This document shows, piece by piece, positions 29,992 through 42,215 of a stretch of DNA of 64,000 bases; within the stretch, counting starts at the first letter, position 1, and each line of letters begins with the position of its first letter. The stretch comes from Pseudomonas sp. SDI. Its GTDB lineage: Bacteria; Pseudomonadota; Gammaproteobacteria; Pseudomonadales; Pseudomonadaceae. The notes beneath the pieces were generated by a model. The model did not search any database. It was not told the origin of the DNA and saw nothing but the letters and a program-made list of their open reading frames with translations. The position numbers and the translations under genes were made by a program. The DNA lies in NCBI RefSeq assembly GCF_003105155.1, contig NZ_QETK01000007.1, positions 1-64,000 of the forward strand. Reading direction: 5' to 3'.

Positions 29992-30993
29992 ATGCAGATT
30001 TCGGTAAATGAGTTCCTGACGCCCCGCCATATTGATGTGCAGGTCGTCAGTCCAACCCGCGCTAAAATCACGCTCGAGCCTCTCGAGCGTGGTTTCGGCC
30101 ATACCCTGGGCAACGCGCTGCGCCGCATCCTGTTGTCCTCCATGCCTGGCTGTGCAGTAGTCGAGGCCGAGATTGACGGTGTACTCCACGAGTACTCGGC
30201 AATCGAAGGTGTACAGGAAGACGTCATTGAAATCCTGTTGAACCTGAAAGGCCTGGCTATCAAACTGCACGGTCGTGACGAAGTTACGCTGACCTTGTCG
30301 AAAAAGGGTTCGGGGGTGGTTACCGCTGCCGATATTCAGCTGGATCATGATGTCGAGATCGTTAACCCCGATCACGTAATCGCTAACCTGGCGTCGAATG
30401 GCGCCCTGAACATGAAGCTCACCGTAGCTCGTGGTCGTGGTTACGAGCCAGCCGACTCGCGTCAGAGCGATGAAGACGAAAGCCGCAGCATTGGTCGCTT
30501 GCAGCTCGACTCTTCGTTCAGCCCGGTTCGCCGTATCGCCTATGTGGTGGAAAACGCCCGTGTCGAGCAGCGTACCAACCTGGACAAGCTGGTTATTGAT
30601 CTGGAAACCAACGGTACTCTGGATCCTGAAGAGGCTATCCGTCGTGCTGCAACCATCCTGCAACAGCAGCTGGCTGCATTCGTCGACCTCAAAGGTGACA
30701 GCGAACCTGTGGTAGTCGAACAGGAAGACGAGATCGATCCGATCCTGCTTCGTCCGGTTGACGATCTGGAATTGACCGTGCGTTCGGCCAACTGCCTTAA
30801 GGCGGAGAACATTTACTACATCGGCGACCTGATTCAGCGTACCGAAGTAGAACTGTTGAAGACTCCGAACCTGGGCAAGAAATCCTTGACCGAAATCAAG
30901 GACGTTCTGGCCTCCCGTGGTCTGTCCCTCGGCATGCGCCTCGACAACTGGCCGCCTGCAAGTCTTAAGAAGGACGACAAGGCGACTGCCTGA
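29992..30993 (+). CDS. rpoA: DNA-directed RNA polymerase subunit alpha
   Basis: Alpha subunit; its dimer scaffolds beta and beta', and its C-terminal domain binds UP elements and activators. The 333 residues include the N-terminal dimer region [22 protein letters not shown] (about 32-53). The C-terminal domain (about 250-320) has the [31 protein letters not shown] helices. Expressed within the alpha ribosomal operon, as usual; rplQ follows after 43 bases. Confidence 0.98.
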   Translation: MQISVNEFLTPRHIDVQVVSPTRAKITLEPLERGFGHTLGNALRRILLSSMPGCAVVEAEIDGVLHEYSAIEGVQEDVIEILLNLKGLAIKLHGRDEVTLTLSKKGSGVVTAADIQLDHDVEIVNPDHVIANLASNGALNMKLTVARGRGYEPADSRQSDEDESRSIGRLQLDSSFSPVRRIAYVVENARVEQRTNLDKLVIDLETNGTLDPEEAIRRAATILQQQLAAFVDLKGDSEPVVVEQEDEIDPILLRPVDDLELTVRSANCLKAENIYYIGDLIQRTEVELLKTPNLGKKSLTEIKDVLASRGLSLGMRLDNWPPASLKKDDKATA

Positions 30994-31036
30994 TCGTCGT
31001 AATCACCGAACGTAGTGTTTGGTAAGGAATGAACCC

Positions 31037-31423
31037 ATGCGTCATCGTAAAAGTGGACGTCACCTGAGCCGTACCAGCTCTCACCGCAAGGCTATGTTCC
31101 AGAACATGGCGGTGTCGCTGTTCGAGCACGAGCTGATCAAAACTACTCTGCCAAAAGCCAAAGAACTGCGCCGCGTTGCCGAGCCGCTGATCACCCTGGC
31201 CAAGGAAGATAGCGTTGCAAACCGTCGTCTGGCTTTCGACCGTACTCGTTCGAAAGAAATCGTCGGCAAGCTGTTCAACGATCTGGGCAAGCGTTACGCC
31301 ACCCGTCAGGGCGGCTACCTGCGTATCCTCAAGTGCGGTTTCCGCGCTGGCGATAACGCACCTATGGCTTACGTCGAACTGGTCGATCGTCCAGTTGGCG
31401 GCGCTGTAGAAGCTGCTGAGTAA
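31037..31423 (+). CDS. rplQ: 50S ribosomal protein L17
   Basis: Last gene of the alpha operon. ATG 31037 gives the family N-terminus [20 protein letters not shown] and 128 residues; the in-frame upstream start at 31019 is discarded. It contains [30 protein letters not shown] strong terminator with six T follows at 31445, ending the ribosomal superlocus. Confidence 0.97.
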   Translation: MRHRKSGRHLSRTSSHRKAMFQNMAVSLFEHELIKTTLPKAKELRRVAEPLITLAKEDSVANRRLAFDRTRSKEIVGKLFNDLGKRYATRQGGYLRILKCGFRAGDNAPMAYVELVDRPVGGAVEAAE

Positions 31424-31444
31424 GACGAACAGTCTTAAACAAGG

Positions 31445-31469
31445 AACCGGGCCTAGTGCCCGGTTTTTT
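31445..31469 (+). terminator. Terminator after rplQ
   Basis: Stem AACCGGGC (31445-31452) and GCCCGGTT (31458-31465), loop CTAGT, then a run of six T beginning inside the stem end (31464-31469). Ends the alpha operon before the catalase gene. Confidence 0.9.
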
Positions 31470-31518
31470 GTGTCTGCATACATTGATGGAATCTATTGAT
31501 TCAAGTCATGTAATGAAT

Positions 31519-31547
31519 TTGATGGTGTCATGTTCATGGTCAATACT
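31519..31547 (+). promoter_or_regulatory. Tentative promoter upstream of the catalase gene
   Basis: TTGATG (31519-31524) and AATACT (31542-31547) are 17 bases apart, each 4/6 to consensus. Upstream at 31480-31505 the motif ATTGAT recurs in an AT-rich tract. An OxyR site would be expected here for a KatA-type catalase, but I cannot align a full four-part OxyR motif. Confidence 0.3.
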
Positions 31548-31597
31548 CTCTCTCAGCCGATTAGCCGGCAGCCAGAGTCTGATAAGGGAGAGTAACC

Positions 31598-33046
31598 ATG
31601 AGCCAGAACACAACGTTGACCACCGCAAGCGGAGCCCCGGTTGCCGACAACCAGAATTCGCGTTCGGCTGGTCCACGTGGGCCACTGCTGCTGGATGACT
31701 TCCACTTGCTTGAAAAGCTCGCGCACTTCAACCGCGAGAATATCCCGGAGCGTCGCGTACACGCCAAGGGCTCGGGCGCCTATGGCACCTTCACCGTGAC
31801 CCGGGATATCACCCAATACACCAGTGCCAAGCTGTTTGACACGCTCGGCAAGCAAACTGAGACCTTCCTGCGCTTCTCCACCGTGGGTGGCGAGCGCGGT
31901 TCGGCCGATACCGAGCGTGACCCACGCGGCTTTGCCCTGAAGTTTTACACTGAGGAAGGCAACTGGGACATCGTCGGCAACAACACCCCAGTGTTCTTCA
32001 TCCGCGACCCGCTGAAGTTCCCAGACTTTATCCACACCCAGAAACGCCTACCGCAGAGCAACCTGAAAAGCGCGCAGATGATGTGGGACTTCTGGTCGCA
32101 TTCGCCGGAAGCGCTGCACCAGGTCACCATTCTGTTCTCCGACCGGGGTATCCCGGATGGCTACCGCCACATGCACGGTTTCGGCAGTCATACCTACAGC
32201 CTGATCAATGCCCAGGGCGAGCGCACCTGGGTCAAATGGCACTTCAAGACCAAGCAAGGTATCAAGAATCTCTCGCCGGCAGATGCCGCGCGCTTGGCGG
32301 GTACCGATCCGGATTACGCTCAGCGTGACCTGTTTGAAGCCATCGAGCGTGGCGACTTCCCGCAGTGGAGCGTATGCATTCAGGTGATGAGCGAAGCTGA
32401 AGCCGCCGGCCGCGCCGAGAATCCGTTCGACGTGACCAAGACCTGGTCGCAGAAGGACTACCCGCTGATCGAGATTGGCGTGCTGGAGCTCAACCGCAAC
32501 CCGCAGAACTATTTCGCCGAAGTCGAGCAGGCGGCGTTCGGCCCGAGCAATATGATTCCAGGTGTTGGCCTGTCGCCAGACCGTATGCTGCAAGGGCGTG
32601 TTTTCGCCTACGCCGATGCGCACCGTTACCGTGTGGGCACCAATCACCAGCAACTGCCAGTGAACGCGCCGCGTAGCCCGGTGAATACCTACCAGCGCGA
32701 CGGCTCGATGGCCTTTGGCAGCAATGGTGGTGCGGCGCCTAACTACGAGCCGAACAGCTACGGCAATGCGCCGAAACAGGCACCGCGGTACGCAGAGCCG
32801 GCGCTGGCATTGAGCGGTGCGGCCGATCGTTATGATCACCGCGAAGACAGTGATTACTTCAGCCATGCGGGTGCGCTGTTCCGTCTGATGAGTGCTGAGC
32901 AGAAAGCGCTGCTTATCAGCAACATTGCCGGTGCCATGGCCGGGGTCAGCGAGGAGGTGGTGCAGCGCCAATTGCAGTATTTCTACAAGGCTGATCCGGC
33001 GTACGGCGAAGGTGTCGCCAAGGCGCTTGGGGCGAATTTGGCCTAA
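31598..33046 (+). CDS. katA: Monofunctional haem catalase, small-subunit KatA type
   Basis: Converts hydrogen peroxide to water and oxygen. The 482-residue protein has the small-subunit catalase plan without the C-terminal flavodoxin-like domain of large HPII enzymes. The distal catalytic His55 lies in RRVHAKGSG, the essential Asn in VGNNTPVFF at about 128, and the proximal haem ligand Tyr338 in RVFAYAD. There is no obvious export signal. It lies between rplQ and a bacterioferritin, the order also known around katA in other Pseudomonas. A perfect terminator follows at 33064-33088, so bfr is probably transcribed separately. Confidence 0.95.
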   Translation: MSQNTTLTTASGAPVADNQNSRSAGPRGPLLLDDFHLLEKLAHFNRENIPERRVHAKGSGAYGTFTVTRDITQYTSAKLFDTLGKQTETFLRFSTVGGERGSADTERDPRGFALKFYTEEGNWDIVGNNTPVFFIRDPLKFPDFIHTQKRLPQSNLKSAQMMWDFWSHSPEALHQVTILFSDRGIPDGYRHMHGFGSHTYSLINAQGERTWVKWHFKTKQGIKNLSPADAARLAGTDPDYAQRDLFEAIERGDFPQWSVCIQVMSEAEAAGRAENPFDVTKTWSQKDYPLIEIGVLELNRNPQNYFAEVEQAAFGPSNMIPGVGLSPDRMLQGRVFAYADAHRYRVGTNHQQLPVNAPRSPVNTYQRDGSMAFGSNGGAAPNYEPNSYGNAPKQAPRYAEPALALSGAADRYDHREDSDYFSHAGALFRLMSAEQKALLISNIAGAMAGVSEEVVQRQLQYFYKADPAYGEGVAKALGANLA

Positions 33047-33063
33047 GTCGAAATGATAAAAAG

Positions 33064-33088
33064 AACCGCCCTCATTAGGGCGGTTTTT
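33064..33088 (+). terminator. Terminator after the catalase gene
   Basis: Stem AACCGCCCT (33064-33072) and AGGGCGGTT (33077-33085) with a CATT loop, followed by a T run to 33088. It separates the catalase gene from the bacterioferritin gene. Confidence 0.9.
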
Positions 33089-33211
33089 CAATGCAATTGA
33101 CTACTGTTTAACTGCTTTTTTACCGGATTTTGCCACTTTTACCGTAATTGCAGGTGACCTCCCGGTCATCCTGGTTCAAACTATGGCTTTCACACAGGGA
33201 GAGGCAGGGCG

Positions 33212-33676
33212 ATGCAAGGTCACCCGGACGTAATCGATTACCTCAACACGTTGCTGACGGGCGAACTGGCGGCACGCGACCAATATTTCATCCATTCGCG
33301 GATGTACGAAGACTGGGGCTTGAGCAAGCTCTACGAGCGTATCAACCACGAAATGGAAGAAGAGGCGCAGCACGCCGACGCACTGATGCGCCGTATCCTG
33401 ATGCTGGAAGGCACCCCGCGCATGCGCCCGGACGATCTGGACGTGGGTACCACGGTTCCCGAAATGATCGCCGCCGACCTGCGCCTGGAATACAAAGTCC
33501 GTGCTGCACTGTGCAAAGGCATCGAGCTGTGCGAGCTGCACAAGGACTACATCAGCCGCGACATCCTCCGCCTGCAACTGGCCGATACCGAAGAAGATCA
33601 CACCTATTGGCTGGAGAAGCAGCAGGGCCTGATCAAGGCCATCGGCCTGGAAAACTACCTGCAATCGCAGATGTAA
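33212..33676 (+). CDS. bfr: Bacterioferritin-family iron storage protein without haem-ligand Met
   Basis: Stores iron as a 24-mer cage after oxidising Fe(II) at a di-iron site. The 154 residues keep the ferroxidase ligands E18 ([10 protein letters not shown]), E51 and H54 (EEEAQHAD), E93, E127 and H130 (TEEDH). The residue equivalent to E. coli Bfr Met52, the haem ligand, is Ala52 here. It therefore resembles the haem-less catalytic subunit (FtnA/Bfr-alpha type) described in Pseudomonas. Its position beside the catalase suggests joint peroxide and iron handling. An alternative name is ftnA or bfrA. Confidence 0.92.
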   Translation: MQGHPDVIDYLNTLLTGELAARDQYFIHSRMYEDWGLSKLYERINHEMEEEAQHADALMRRILMLEGTPRMRPDDLDVGTTVPEMIAADLRLEYKVRAALCKGIELCELHKDYISRDILRLQLADTEEDHTYWLEKQQGLIKAIGLENYLQSQM

Positions 33677-33691
33677 GTTTCCCCCAGATAC

Positions 33692-33728
33692 AAAAAAGCC
33701 CCTGGCGCGTGAGCGACAGGGGCTTTTT
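33692..33728 (+). terminator. Bidirectional terminator between bfr and uvrA
   Basis: AAAAAGCCCCTG (33693-33704) pairs with CAGGGGCTTTTT (33717-33728) around a 12-base loop. T runs on both strands let it serve bfr (+) and uvrA (-), which converge here. Confidence 0.9.
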
Positions 33729-33735
33729 CATGGGC

Positions 33736-36570
<2,835 letters not shown>

Positions 36571-36601
36571 TGCGGCCTCGCTCTGCGGGCATAAACGAAG
36601 G

Positions 36602-36631
36602 AGTATACGGCGCGGCGCCACTACGCGGCAA
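36602..36631 (-). promoter_or_regulatory. Candidate uvrA promoter
   Basis: On the minus strand, TTGCCG (36631-36626) and TATACT (36607-36602) are 18 bases apart. Just upstream, plus-strand CTGTATATGCCGTTAAG (36639-36655) has one good LexA half (CTGTATAT) and a poor second half. Confidence 0.5.
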
Positions 36632-36700
36632 AGCGTCACTGTATATGCCGTTAAGCGGTGGGACTGATAGAATCGCCGCCGGTTCACACGAGGTTTATCC

Positions 36701-38095
36701 ATGCACGATCCCCATAGCGAACGCATGAGCGGCAGCGAGACTCGCGCCGCAGGCGGCCTGGCCCTGGTGTTCGCGTTCCGAATGCTGGGCATGTTCATGG
36801 TCCTGCCGGTGCTTGCGACCTATGGCATGGACCTGGCTGGTGCCACGCCGGCCCTGATTGGCCTGGCCATTGGTGCCTATGGCCTGACCCAGGCGGTATT
36901 GCAGATTCCGTTCGGGGTCATCTCCGACCGCATCGGTCGACTGCCGGTGATTTACCTGGGCCTGGTGATCTTCGCCCTCGGCAGTGTGCTCGCTTCTCAG
37001 GCCGACTCGATCTGGGGGGTGATTGCCGGCCGCGTGCTGCAAGGTGCCGGGGCCATCTCGGCGGCGGTGATGGCGCTGCTCTCTGACCTGACCCGCGAAC
37101 AGCACCGGACCAAAGCCATGGCCATGATCGGCATGAGCATCGGCCTGTCGTTCGCCGTGGCCATGGTGGTCGGCCCGTTGCTGACCCGCGCGTTCGGCTT
37201 GTCCGGGCTGTTCCTGGCCACGGCGGCGATGGCCCTGGTAGGGATCATGATCATCGCCTTTGTGGTGCCGCGTTCGCACGGCGCGCTGCAGCACCGCGAG
37301 TCGGGTGTGGCCAGGCAAGCCCTTGGGCCGACGCTGCGCCATCCGGACCTGCTGCGCCTGGACGTGGGCATCTTCGTCCTGCATGCCATCCTGATGGCCA
37401 GCTTCGTCGCCTTGCCGCTGGCGTTCGTCGAGCGTGGCGGCCTGCCGAAAGAACAGCACTGGTGGGTTTACCTCACCGCGTTGCTGATTTCATTCTTCGC
37501 AATGATTCCGTTCATCATCTATGGCGAAAAAAAGCGCAAGATGAAACGCGTTTTATTGGGGGCGGTCGCTGTTCTGATGCTCACAGAGCTATTCTTCTGG
37601 GTGTCAGCGGTCAACTTGCGCGAACTGGTGATCGGCACCGTGATATTCTTCACCGCCTTCAACCTGCTGGAGGCATCGCTGCCTTCGCTGGTGAGCAAGG
37701 TTTCACCGGCGGGTGGCAAGGGCACGGCGATGGGGGTGTACTCCACCAGCCAGTTCCTGGGTGCCGCGCTGGGCGGGATCATCGGCGGCTGGTTGTATCA
37801 GCACGGTGGCCTGAGCACGGTGTTCCTCGGATGTGCCGCGTTGTGTGCGGTGTGGTTGATCGTTGCATTCAGCATGCGCGAGCCGCCGTACGTGACCAGC
37901 CTGCGCATGCCGCTGTCGCCGGAAGCGGTTCGTGAAGCCGGTCTGACCGAACGCCTCATGGCTGTACCGGGTGTGACCGACGCAGTAGTGGTAGCAGAAG
38001 AAGCCGCCATCTATATCAAATTGGATACGAAAATTTTGGATCGTTCGGCCCTGGAGCGTCTGGTAAACCCGACGCCCGCGGCGTGCGAAGCCTAG
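36701..38095 (+). CDS. MFS transporter with C-terminal YAM-like domain (YajR type)
   Basis: Twelve-helix major facilitator of the drug:H+ antiporter group. The 464 residues include the loop 2-3 motif [16 protein letters not shown] near residues 68-83 and the helix 5 motif region [18 protein letters not shown]. After the last helix, about 65 residues ([23 protein letters not shown]...[12 protein letters not shown]...) look like the small alpha/beta YAM domain of YajR. The substrate is unknown. It is divergent from uvrA with 130 bases between, and ssb follows after 9 bases, probably in the same transcript. Confidence 0.85.
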   Translation: MHDPHSERMSGSETRAAGGLALVFAFRMLGMFMVLPVLATYGMDLAGATPALIGLAIGAYGLTQAVLQIPFGVISDRIGRLPVIYLGLVIFALGSVLASQADSIWGVIAGRVLQGAGAISAAVMALLSDLTREQHRTKAMAMIGMSIGLSFAVAMVVGPLLTRAFGLSGLFLATAAMALVGIMIIAFVVPRSHGALQHRESGVARQALGPTLRHPDLLRLDVGIFVLHAILMASFVALPLAFVERGGLPKEQHWWVYLTALLISFFAMIPFIIYGEKKRKMKRVLLGAVAVLMLTELFFWVSAVNLRELVIGTVIFFTAFNLLEASLPSLVSKVSPAGGKGTAMGVYSTSQFLGAALGGIIGGWLYQHGGLSTVFLGCAALCAVWLIVAFSMREPPYVTSLRMPLSPEAVREAGLTERLMAVPGVTDAVVVAEEAAIYIKLDTKILDRSALERLVNPTPAACEA

Positions 38096-38104
38096 GAGAA
38101 CGTT

Positions 38105-38617
38105 ATGGCCCGTGGGGTTAACAAAGTCATTTTGGTCGGCACGTGCGGCCAGGACCCTGAAGTTCGCTACCTGCCAAATGGCAACGCCGTGACCAACCTG
38201 AGCCTGGCCACCAGCGAGCAGTGGACCGACAAGCAAACCGGCCAGAAGGTCGAGCGCACCGAGTGGCACCGCGTTTCGATGTTCGGCAAGGTCGCCGAGA
38301 TCGCTGGCGAGTACCTGCGCAAGGGCTCCCAGGTCTACATCGAGGGCAAATTGCAAACCCGCGAGTGGGAAAAAGACGGCATCAAGCGTTACACCACTGA
38401 AATTATCGTCGACATGCAAGGCACCATGCAGCTGCTCGGCGGTCGTCCGCAGAACCAGGACGGTTCTCAGCAGCAGGGCGGTGGCAACAACTACAACCAG
38501 GCACCACGTCAGCAGGCTCCGCGTCCGCAACAGGCGCCACAGCGCCCTGCGCCGCAACAGCCAGCGCCACAGCCGGCGGCCGATTTCGACAGCTTCGACG
38601 ACGATATTCCGTTCTAA
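38105..38617 (+). CDS. ssb: Single-stranded DNA-binding protein
   Basis: Protects single-stranded DNA and recruits replication and repair partners. The 170 residues have the OB-fold at about 1-110 ([22 protein letters not shown]... [21 protein letters not shown]) and a Gln/Pro-rich linker of about 50. The conserved acidic partner-binding tail DSFDDDIPF is present. The gene begins nine bases after the MFS gene, and ends with a terminator at 38643-38671. Confidence 0.97.
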   Translation: MARGVNKVILVGTCGQDPEVRYLPNGNAVTNLSLATSEQWTDKQTGQKVERTEWHRVSMFGKVAEIAGEYLRKGSQVYIEGKLQTREWEKDGIKRYTTEIIVDMQGTMQLLGGRPQNQDGSQQQGGGNNYNQAPRQQAPRPQQAPQRPAPQQPAPQPAADFDSFDDDIPF

Positions 38618-38642
38618 GCCATCCTTGCGCTGAGCTGAATGT

Positions 38643-38671
38643 AAAAAACCCATCTTCGGATGGGTTTTTTT
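38643..38671 (+). terminator. Terminator after ssb
   Basis: Stem CCCATC (38649-38654) and GATGGG (38659-38664) capped by a TTCG tetraloop. It is flanked by six A on the 5' side and seven T on the 3' side, so it can act for ssb (+) and for the converging asparaginase gene (-). Confidence 0.9.
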
Positions 38672-38695
38672 ATGGCGTAGAGAACGCTGGGGTAG

Positions 38696-39688
38696 TCAGT
38701 CGACGCGCTCGCCACACAGGTCCAGGGCAAACCAATGCTGCGCCGTGAGTGCATCGAGCCCGGCACCCAGCAAGGCGAACAACTTGCCCAAGGCGGCTTC
38801 GCGTGTCATGCCGCCAGCCGATACCAGCCCGCTATCGCGCAGACGGCTGCCGGCGGCGTAGGTATCGAACATCACGCTGCCTTGTGGGCACTGACTGATT
38901 GCTACCACCAGTACTCCGCGTTGGCACGCCTCGCGCACGGCGGCGAGCAGGGCTTCGTCGTCGGACGGTCCGGTGCCGCTGCCATAGCACTCCAGTAGCA
39001 AGCCCTTCACGCCAGTGTCCAGCAGCGCCCGCAGATGCACCGCCTGCAAGCCCGGGAATACCGGCAGCACCGCCAGGTTCACCGGGATCCGCGGCTGGCA
39101 GTATGTCAGCACTGCCGGCAGTTCCAGGGCCTTTTGTCCTTCGCGATGGCGCGGCAAGGCGGCAAAGGCATCGAAGGCTTCGCTGCGCAGCTTGCTGGCG
39201 CGGGCGCCATGCAGCAACTGACCGGCGAAGTACAACTGCACGCCAGCCGGCACACCGGTCTCGAACTGCCGCAGCGCGCCGCATAGATTGTCCCAGGCGT
39301 CGCTGTCCGGCGCGCCGGCCGGCAGCATCGAACCGGTCAGCAGCACCGGCACGTCCAGCCCGAGCAGCAGGAACGACAAGGCCGCTGCGCTGTACGCCAG
39401 GGTATCGGTGCCGTGCAGCAGCAGGATGCCGTCGTGGCCATCGCGTTTCACTGCCTCGACAATCGCGTCGCACATCGCCAGCCAGTTGGCTTGCTGCATG
39501 TTTGCGCTGTCGAGCAGTGGCAACAGTTCGCGCAACTGCCAAGCGATCTGCGGTGCATCCACCGCCGTCTCCAGATAGGCCCGCATGCGCGTCTCGAAGC
39601 CGCCCGCTGGCGCCAGGCCTTGCGGCGTTTCCAGCATGCCGATGGTGCCCCCGGTATAGAGGACGAGGAGGTTCTTGACTGCGCGCAT
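38696..39688 (-). CDS. ansA: Type I (cytoplasmic) L-asparaginase
   Basis: Hydrolyses asparagine to aspartate and ammonia. The 330-residue sequence has the first catalytic Thr motif YTGGTIGM (T12-T15) and the second HGTDT at 92-96, plus a typical GSM/ASKLRS region. There is no signal peptide, so it is cytoplasmic and closer to AnsA than to the periplasmic AnsB. The gene follows agcS on the same strand after 81 bases containing a terminator, so transcription is probably separate. Annotations sometimes call such genes asparaginase or glutaminase-asparaginase. Confidence 0.9.
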   Translation of the reverse strand: MRAVKNLLVLYTGGTIGMLETPQGLAPAGGFETRMRAYLETAVDAPQIAWQLRELLPLLDSANMQQANWLAMCDAIVEAVKRDGHDGILLLHGTDTLAYSAAALSFLLLGLDVPVLLTGSMLPAGAPDSDAWDNLCGALRQFETGVPAGVQLYFAGQLLHGARASKLRSEAFDAFAALPRHREGQKALELPAVLTYCQPRIPVNLAVLPVFPGLQAVHLRALLDTGVKGLLLECYGSGTGPSDDEALLAAVREACQRGVLVVAISQCPQGSVMFDTYAAGSRLRDSGLVSAGGMTREAALGKLFALLGAGLDALTAQHWFALDLCGERVD

Positions 39689-39727
39689 GGTCAGGCTTCC
39701 GGGCAGGTGAAAGGAAAGGGCGGAAAG

Positions 39728-39756
39728 AAAAAAGCCGCCCGCGAGTGGGGCGGCTT
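39728..39756 (-). terminator. Terminator after agcS
   Basis: On the minus strand, AAGCCGCCC (39756-39748) and GGGCGGCTT (39740-39732) enclose ACTCGC-type loop bases, followed by a run of six T (39733-39728). It ends the symporter gene. Confidence 0.85.
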
Positions 39757-39769
39757 CTGCGTAGGCGGC

Positions 39770-41212
39770 TCAGCGTTGCGCTTGAGCCTCACCTACGACG
39801 ACGGTGCTGCTGGCCTCGGCGCGCGGCGCGGTTGGCCAGGCTTGCGGGTCGAGGTCGAGGTCGCTGAACTTCGATGCGTCGAACACCGGCTGCTTGATGC
39901 CGGCCTTGCGTTGTTCGTCGTAGTCGCGCATCACCCGCAGGCCGATCTTGAACAGCAGGGCCAGGGCGATCAGGTTGACGAACGCCAGGCAGGTCATGGT
40001 GATGTCGGCGAAGGCGAATACGGTCGACAGGTTCTGCACCGAGCCCCAGACGATCAGCGCCAGTACCAGTGCGCGGTAGCTCATCAGCACCACACGGTTG
40101 CGGGTGAGGAACTGCAGGCTGGTTTCGCCCAGGTAGTAGTTGTAGAGGATGCAGGTGAAGACGAACAGCGACAGCGCGACGCTGACGAACAGGCGGCCCC
40201 AGTCACCGACCACGGCGGCCAGCGAGTTCTGGGTCAGGACGATGCCGTCACCTTCGAACCCCGGGGTATAGAAGCCCGAGAGCAGGATCAGCAGCGCGGT
40301 GCAGGTGCAGATCACGAAGGTATCGAGGAACACGCTGAAGGCCTGTACCACACCCTGTGCGCCAGGGTGACGCACGGCGGCAACGGCAGCGACGTTCGGC
40401 GCACTGCCCAGGCCGGCTTCGTTGGCGAACACGCCGCGCTTCACGCCCATGACGATGGCGCTGCCGAGCAGGCCGCCGAACGCAGGATCAAGGCCGAAAG
40501 CGCTCTTGAAGATGGTTTCCAGCATGGCCGGAACATGTTCGATCTGGCTGCCGATCACGTACAGGGTCACGCCGATGTAGGCCAGGGTCTTCACCGGTAC
40601 CAGCAGGTCGGAGACCGAAGCGATGCGCTTGATGCCGCCGAGGAAGACGATTGCCAGCAGCACGGCCAGGGCAATGCCACTGTGCTCGGGGGCGAAGCCG
40701 AAGGCGTTCTGCAGTGAGTGAGTTACGGTGTACGACTGCAGGCCATTGAAGGCGAAGCCGTAGGTGACGAGCAACAGCAGCGAGAACAGCACTGCCATTT
40801 TCTTCAGCTTCAGGCCGTGCAGGATGTAGTACGCCGGGCCGCCGCGGTACAGGCCATCGCCATCGGCGCGCTTGTAGACCTGGGCCAGGGTGCATTCGAA
40901 GAAGCTGCTGGACATGCCGACCAGTGCGGTCACCCACATCCAGAACACGGCGCCTGGGCCACCCAGGGTCACGGCGATGCCGACCCCGGCGATGTTACCG
41001 GCACCAACGCGGCCGGCCAGGCTCAGCATCAGGGCCTGGAACGAGCTCAGCTGGCCTGCCTGGCCCCGCAGGGATTCCTTGAAGACGCCGAACATATGGC
41101 CGAAATGACGGAACTGGACGAAACGGGAGCGCAGCGTGAAGTAGCTGCCCAGTCCGACGATCAGCACGATGAGGAGTTTCCCCGAAAGGAAATCATTGAG
41201 CACTTCGAGCAT
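39770..41212 (-). CDS. Alanine/glycine:cation symporter family protein (AgcS)
   Basis: Sodium- or proton-coupled uptake of small neutral amino acids in the inner membrane. The 480 residues have about 11 hydrophobic segments. The family block is SLAGRVGAGNIAGVGIAVTLGGPGAVFWMW (about 64-93), with ALVGMSSSFFECTLAQVYK after it and a GVKRGVFANEAGLGSAPNVAA segment near residue 260. The C-terminal tail is hydrophilic. It is divergent from an HTH regulator (178-base gap), which may control it. The precise substrate cannot be told from the sequence. Confidence 0.9.
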   Translation of the reverse strand: MLEVLNDFLSGKLLIVLIVGLGSYFTLRSRFVQFRHFGHMFGVFKESLRGQAGQLSSFQALMLSLAGRVGAGNIAGVGIAVTLGGPGAVFWMWVTALVGMSSSFFECTLAQVYKRADGDGLYRGGPAYYILHGLKLKKMAVLFSLLLLVTYGFAFNGLQSYTVTHSLQNAFGFAPEHSGIALAVLLAIVFLGGIKRIASVSDLLVPVKTLAYIGVTLYVIGSQIEHVPAMLETIFKSAFGLDPAFGGLLGSAIVMGVKRGVFANEAGLGSAPNVAAVAAVRHPGAQGVVQAFSVFLDTFVICTCTALLILLSGFYTPGFEGDGIVLTQNSLAAVVGDWGRLFVSVALSLFVFTCILYNYYLGETSLQFLTRNRVVLMSYRALVLALIVWGSVQNLSTVFAFADITMTCLAFVNLIALALLFKIGLRVMRDYDEQRKAGIKQPVFDASKFSDLDLDPQAWPTAPRAEASSTVVVGEAQAQR

Positions 41213-41390
41213 GGGTGAAGACCTCGATTCTTATTCTTTGCATGAAAGACGTAGGTACAGGCAGAAATGCCGTAGTCCATGGGGGCGCATGGTTGGCTAT
41301 GACACCAGTCGTTACAATTTCGCGGGTTGCTCTGAATTGATGCGACTTGATGCTAAACTGGCGCCTTTCGCATCAGCCGGACCTGCGTTC

Positions 41391-42209
41391 ATGAGTGAGT
41401 TTTTTGCGACCAACCTGAAATTGGCCTGTAGCCACTACCGCTCTATTTCAGAGGTTTGCCGGCAGCTGTCGATCAATCGCGGGCAGTTCAACAAGTACCT
41501 CAGCGGGCAGAGCCGTCCGACGGCTTACAACCTCAAGCGCATCGGTGATTTCTTCGGTGTGGAGGAATATGAGCTGGGATTGCCGCCGGAACAGTTCGCC
41601 CGGCTGATCGGCGCGCGCAGTACTGCCCAGGCCAATACGGCACAGGGCGATCCGCTGGTCGACTTGCTGCGGCCATTGCGCGAACATGCCGGCAACCTGT
41701 CGCGCTACTGCGGTTACTACTTCGAGTATTCCAACTGCATGTCGGTGCCGGGCACCATTCTGCTTTCGCTGGTGCACCTGCGCGAGGAGCGCGGCACCTA
41801 CCTGTTCGAGCGCCAGGAGCGCCAGGAGCGATCGAGCAGTACCGACGTGCAGGCTGAAGACTGGGTGCGTTGTCGCTATCTGGGCGCGGCGTTCCAGTTG
41901 CAGGACCGCCTGTTCCTGATGGACTACGAGTCGCTGACGCTCAATGAGATGAGCCAGACCATCCTCATTCCCAGCTTCAAGAGTCGGATCACCCGCCTCA
42001 ACGGCCTGAAAACCGGGGTTTCCAGCGGTGACCGGCGTACCCCGGCCTGCACCCGGGTGGTCTGGGAATACCTCGGTGCGGAGATCAACCGCATCAATGC
42101 CTATCGCCAGGTGAAGCTCTACCGGCCCGATGACCCGCGCATCGACGACGACGTGCGCGAGCGCCTGAATGTCGGGCCGATCAGCAACGGCCTGTTCGAG
42201 ATCGAATAG
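41391..42209 (+). CDS. XRE-like helix-turn-helix transcriptional regulator
   Basis: The 272-residue protein from ATG 41391 has an N-terminal HTH of the Cro/CI kind (ISEVCRQLSINRGQFNKYLSGQSRPTAYNLKRIGDFFGV, about 18-56). A roughly 200-residue C-terminal domain that I do not recognise follows; it may sense a ligand. Upstream in-frame codons (to 41169) are open, but the 41391 methionine starts just before the HTH; ATG 41340 is an alternative. It is divergent from agcS, the most likely target, and converges on the hydrolase gene with 6 bases between. Confidence 0.75.
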   Translation: MSEFFATNLKLACSHYRSISEVCRQLSINRGQFNKYLSGQSRPTAYNLKRIGDFFGVEEYELGLPPEQFARLIGARSTAQANTAQGDPLVDLLRPLREHAGNLSRYCGYYFEYSNCMSVPGTILLSLVHLREERGTYLFERQERQERSSSTDVQAEDWVRCRYLGAAFQLQDRLFLMDYESLTLNEMSQTILIPSFKSRITRLNGLKTGVSSGDRRTPACTRVVWEYLGAEINRINAYRQVKLYRPDDPRIDDDVRERLNVGPISNGLFEIE

Positions 42210-42215
42210 GCCGGC

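Noticed and set aside
31470-31597. OxyR binding site upstream of the catalase gene
   Set aside because: AT-rich ATTGAT repeats are present but I could not align the four-part ATAG-N7-CTAT pattern, so no site is claimed.
36571-36798. N-terminal extension of uvrA to 36798
   Set aside because: The extra 76 codons overlap the divergent MFS gene and lack family similarity; GTG 36570 gives the standard UvrA start.
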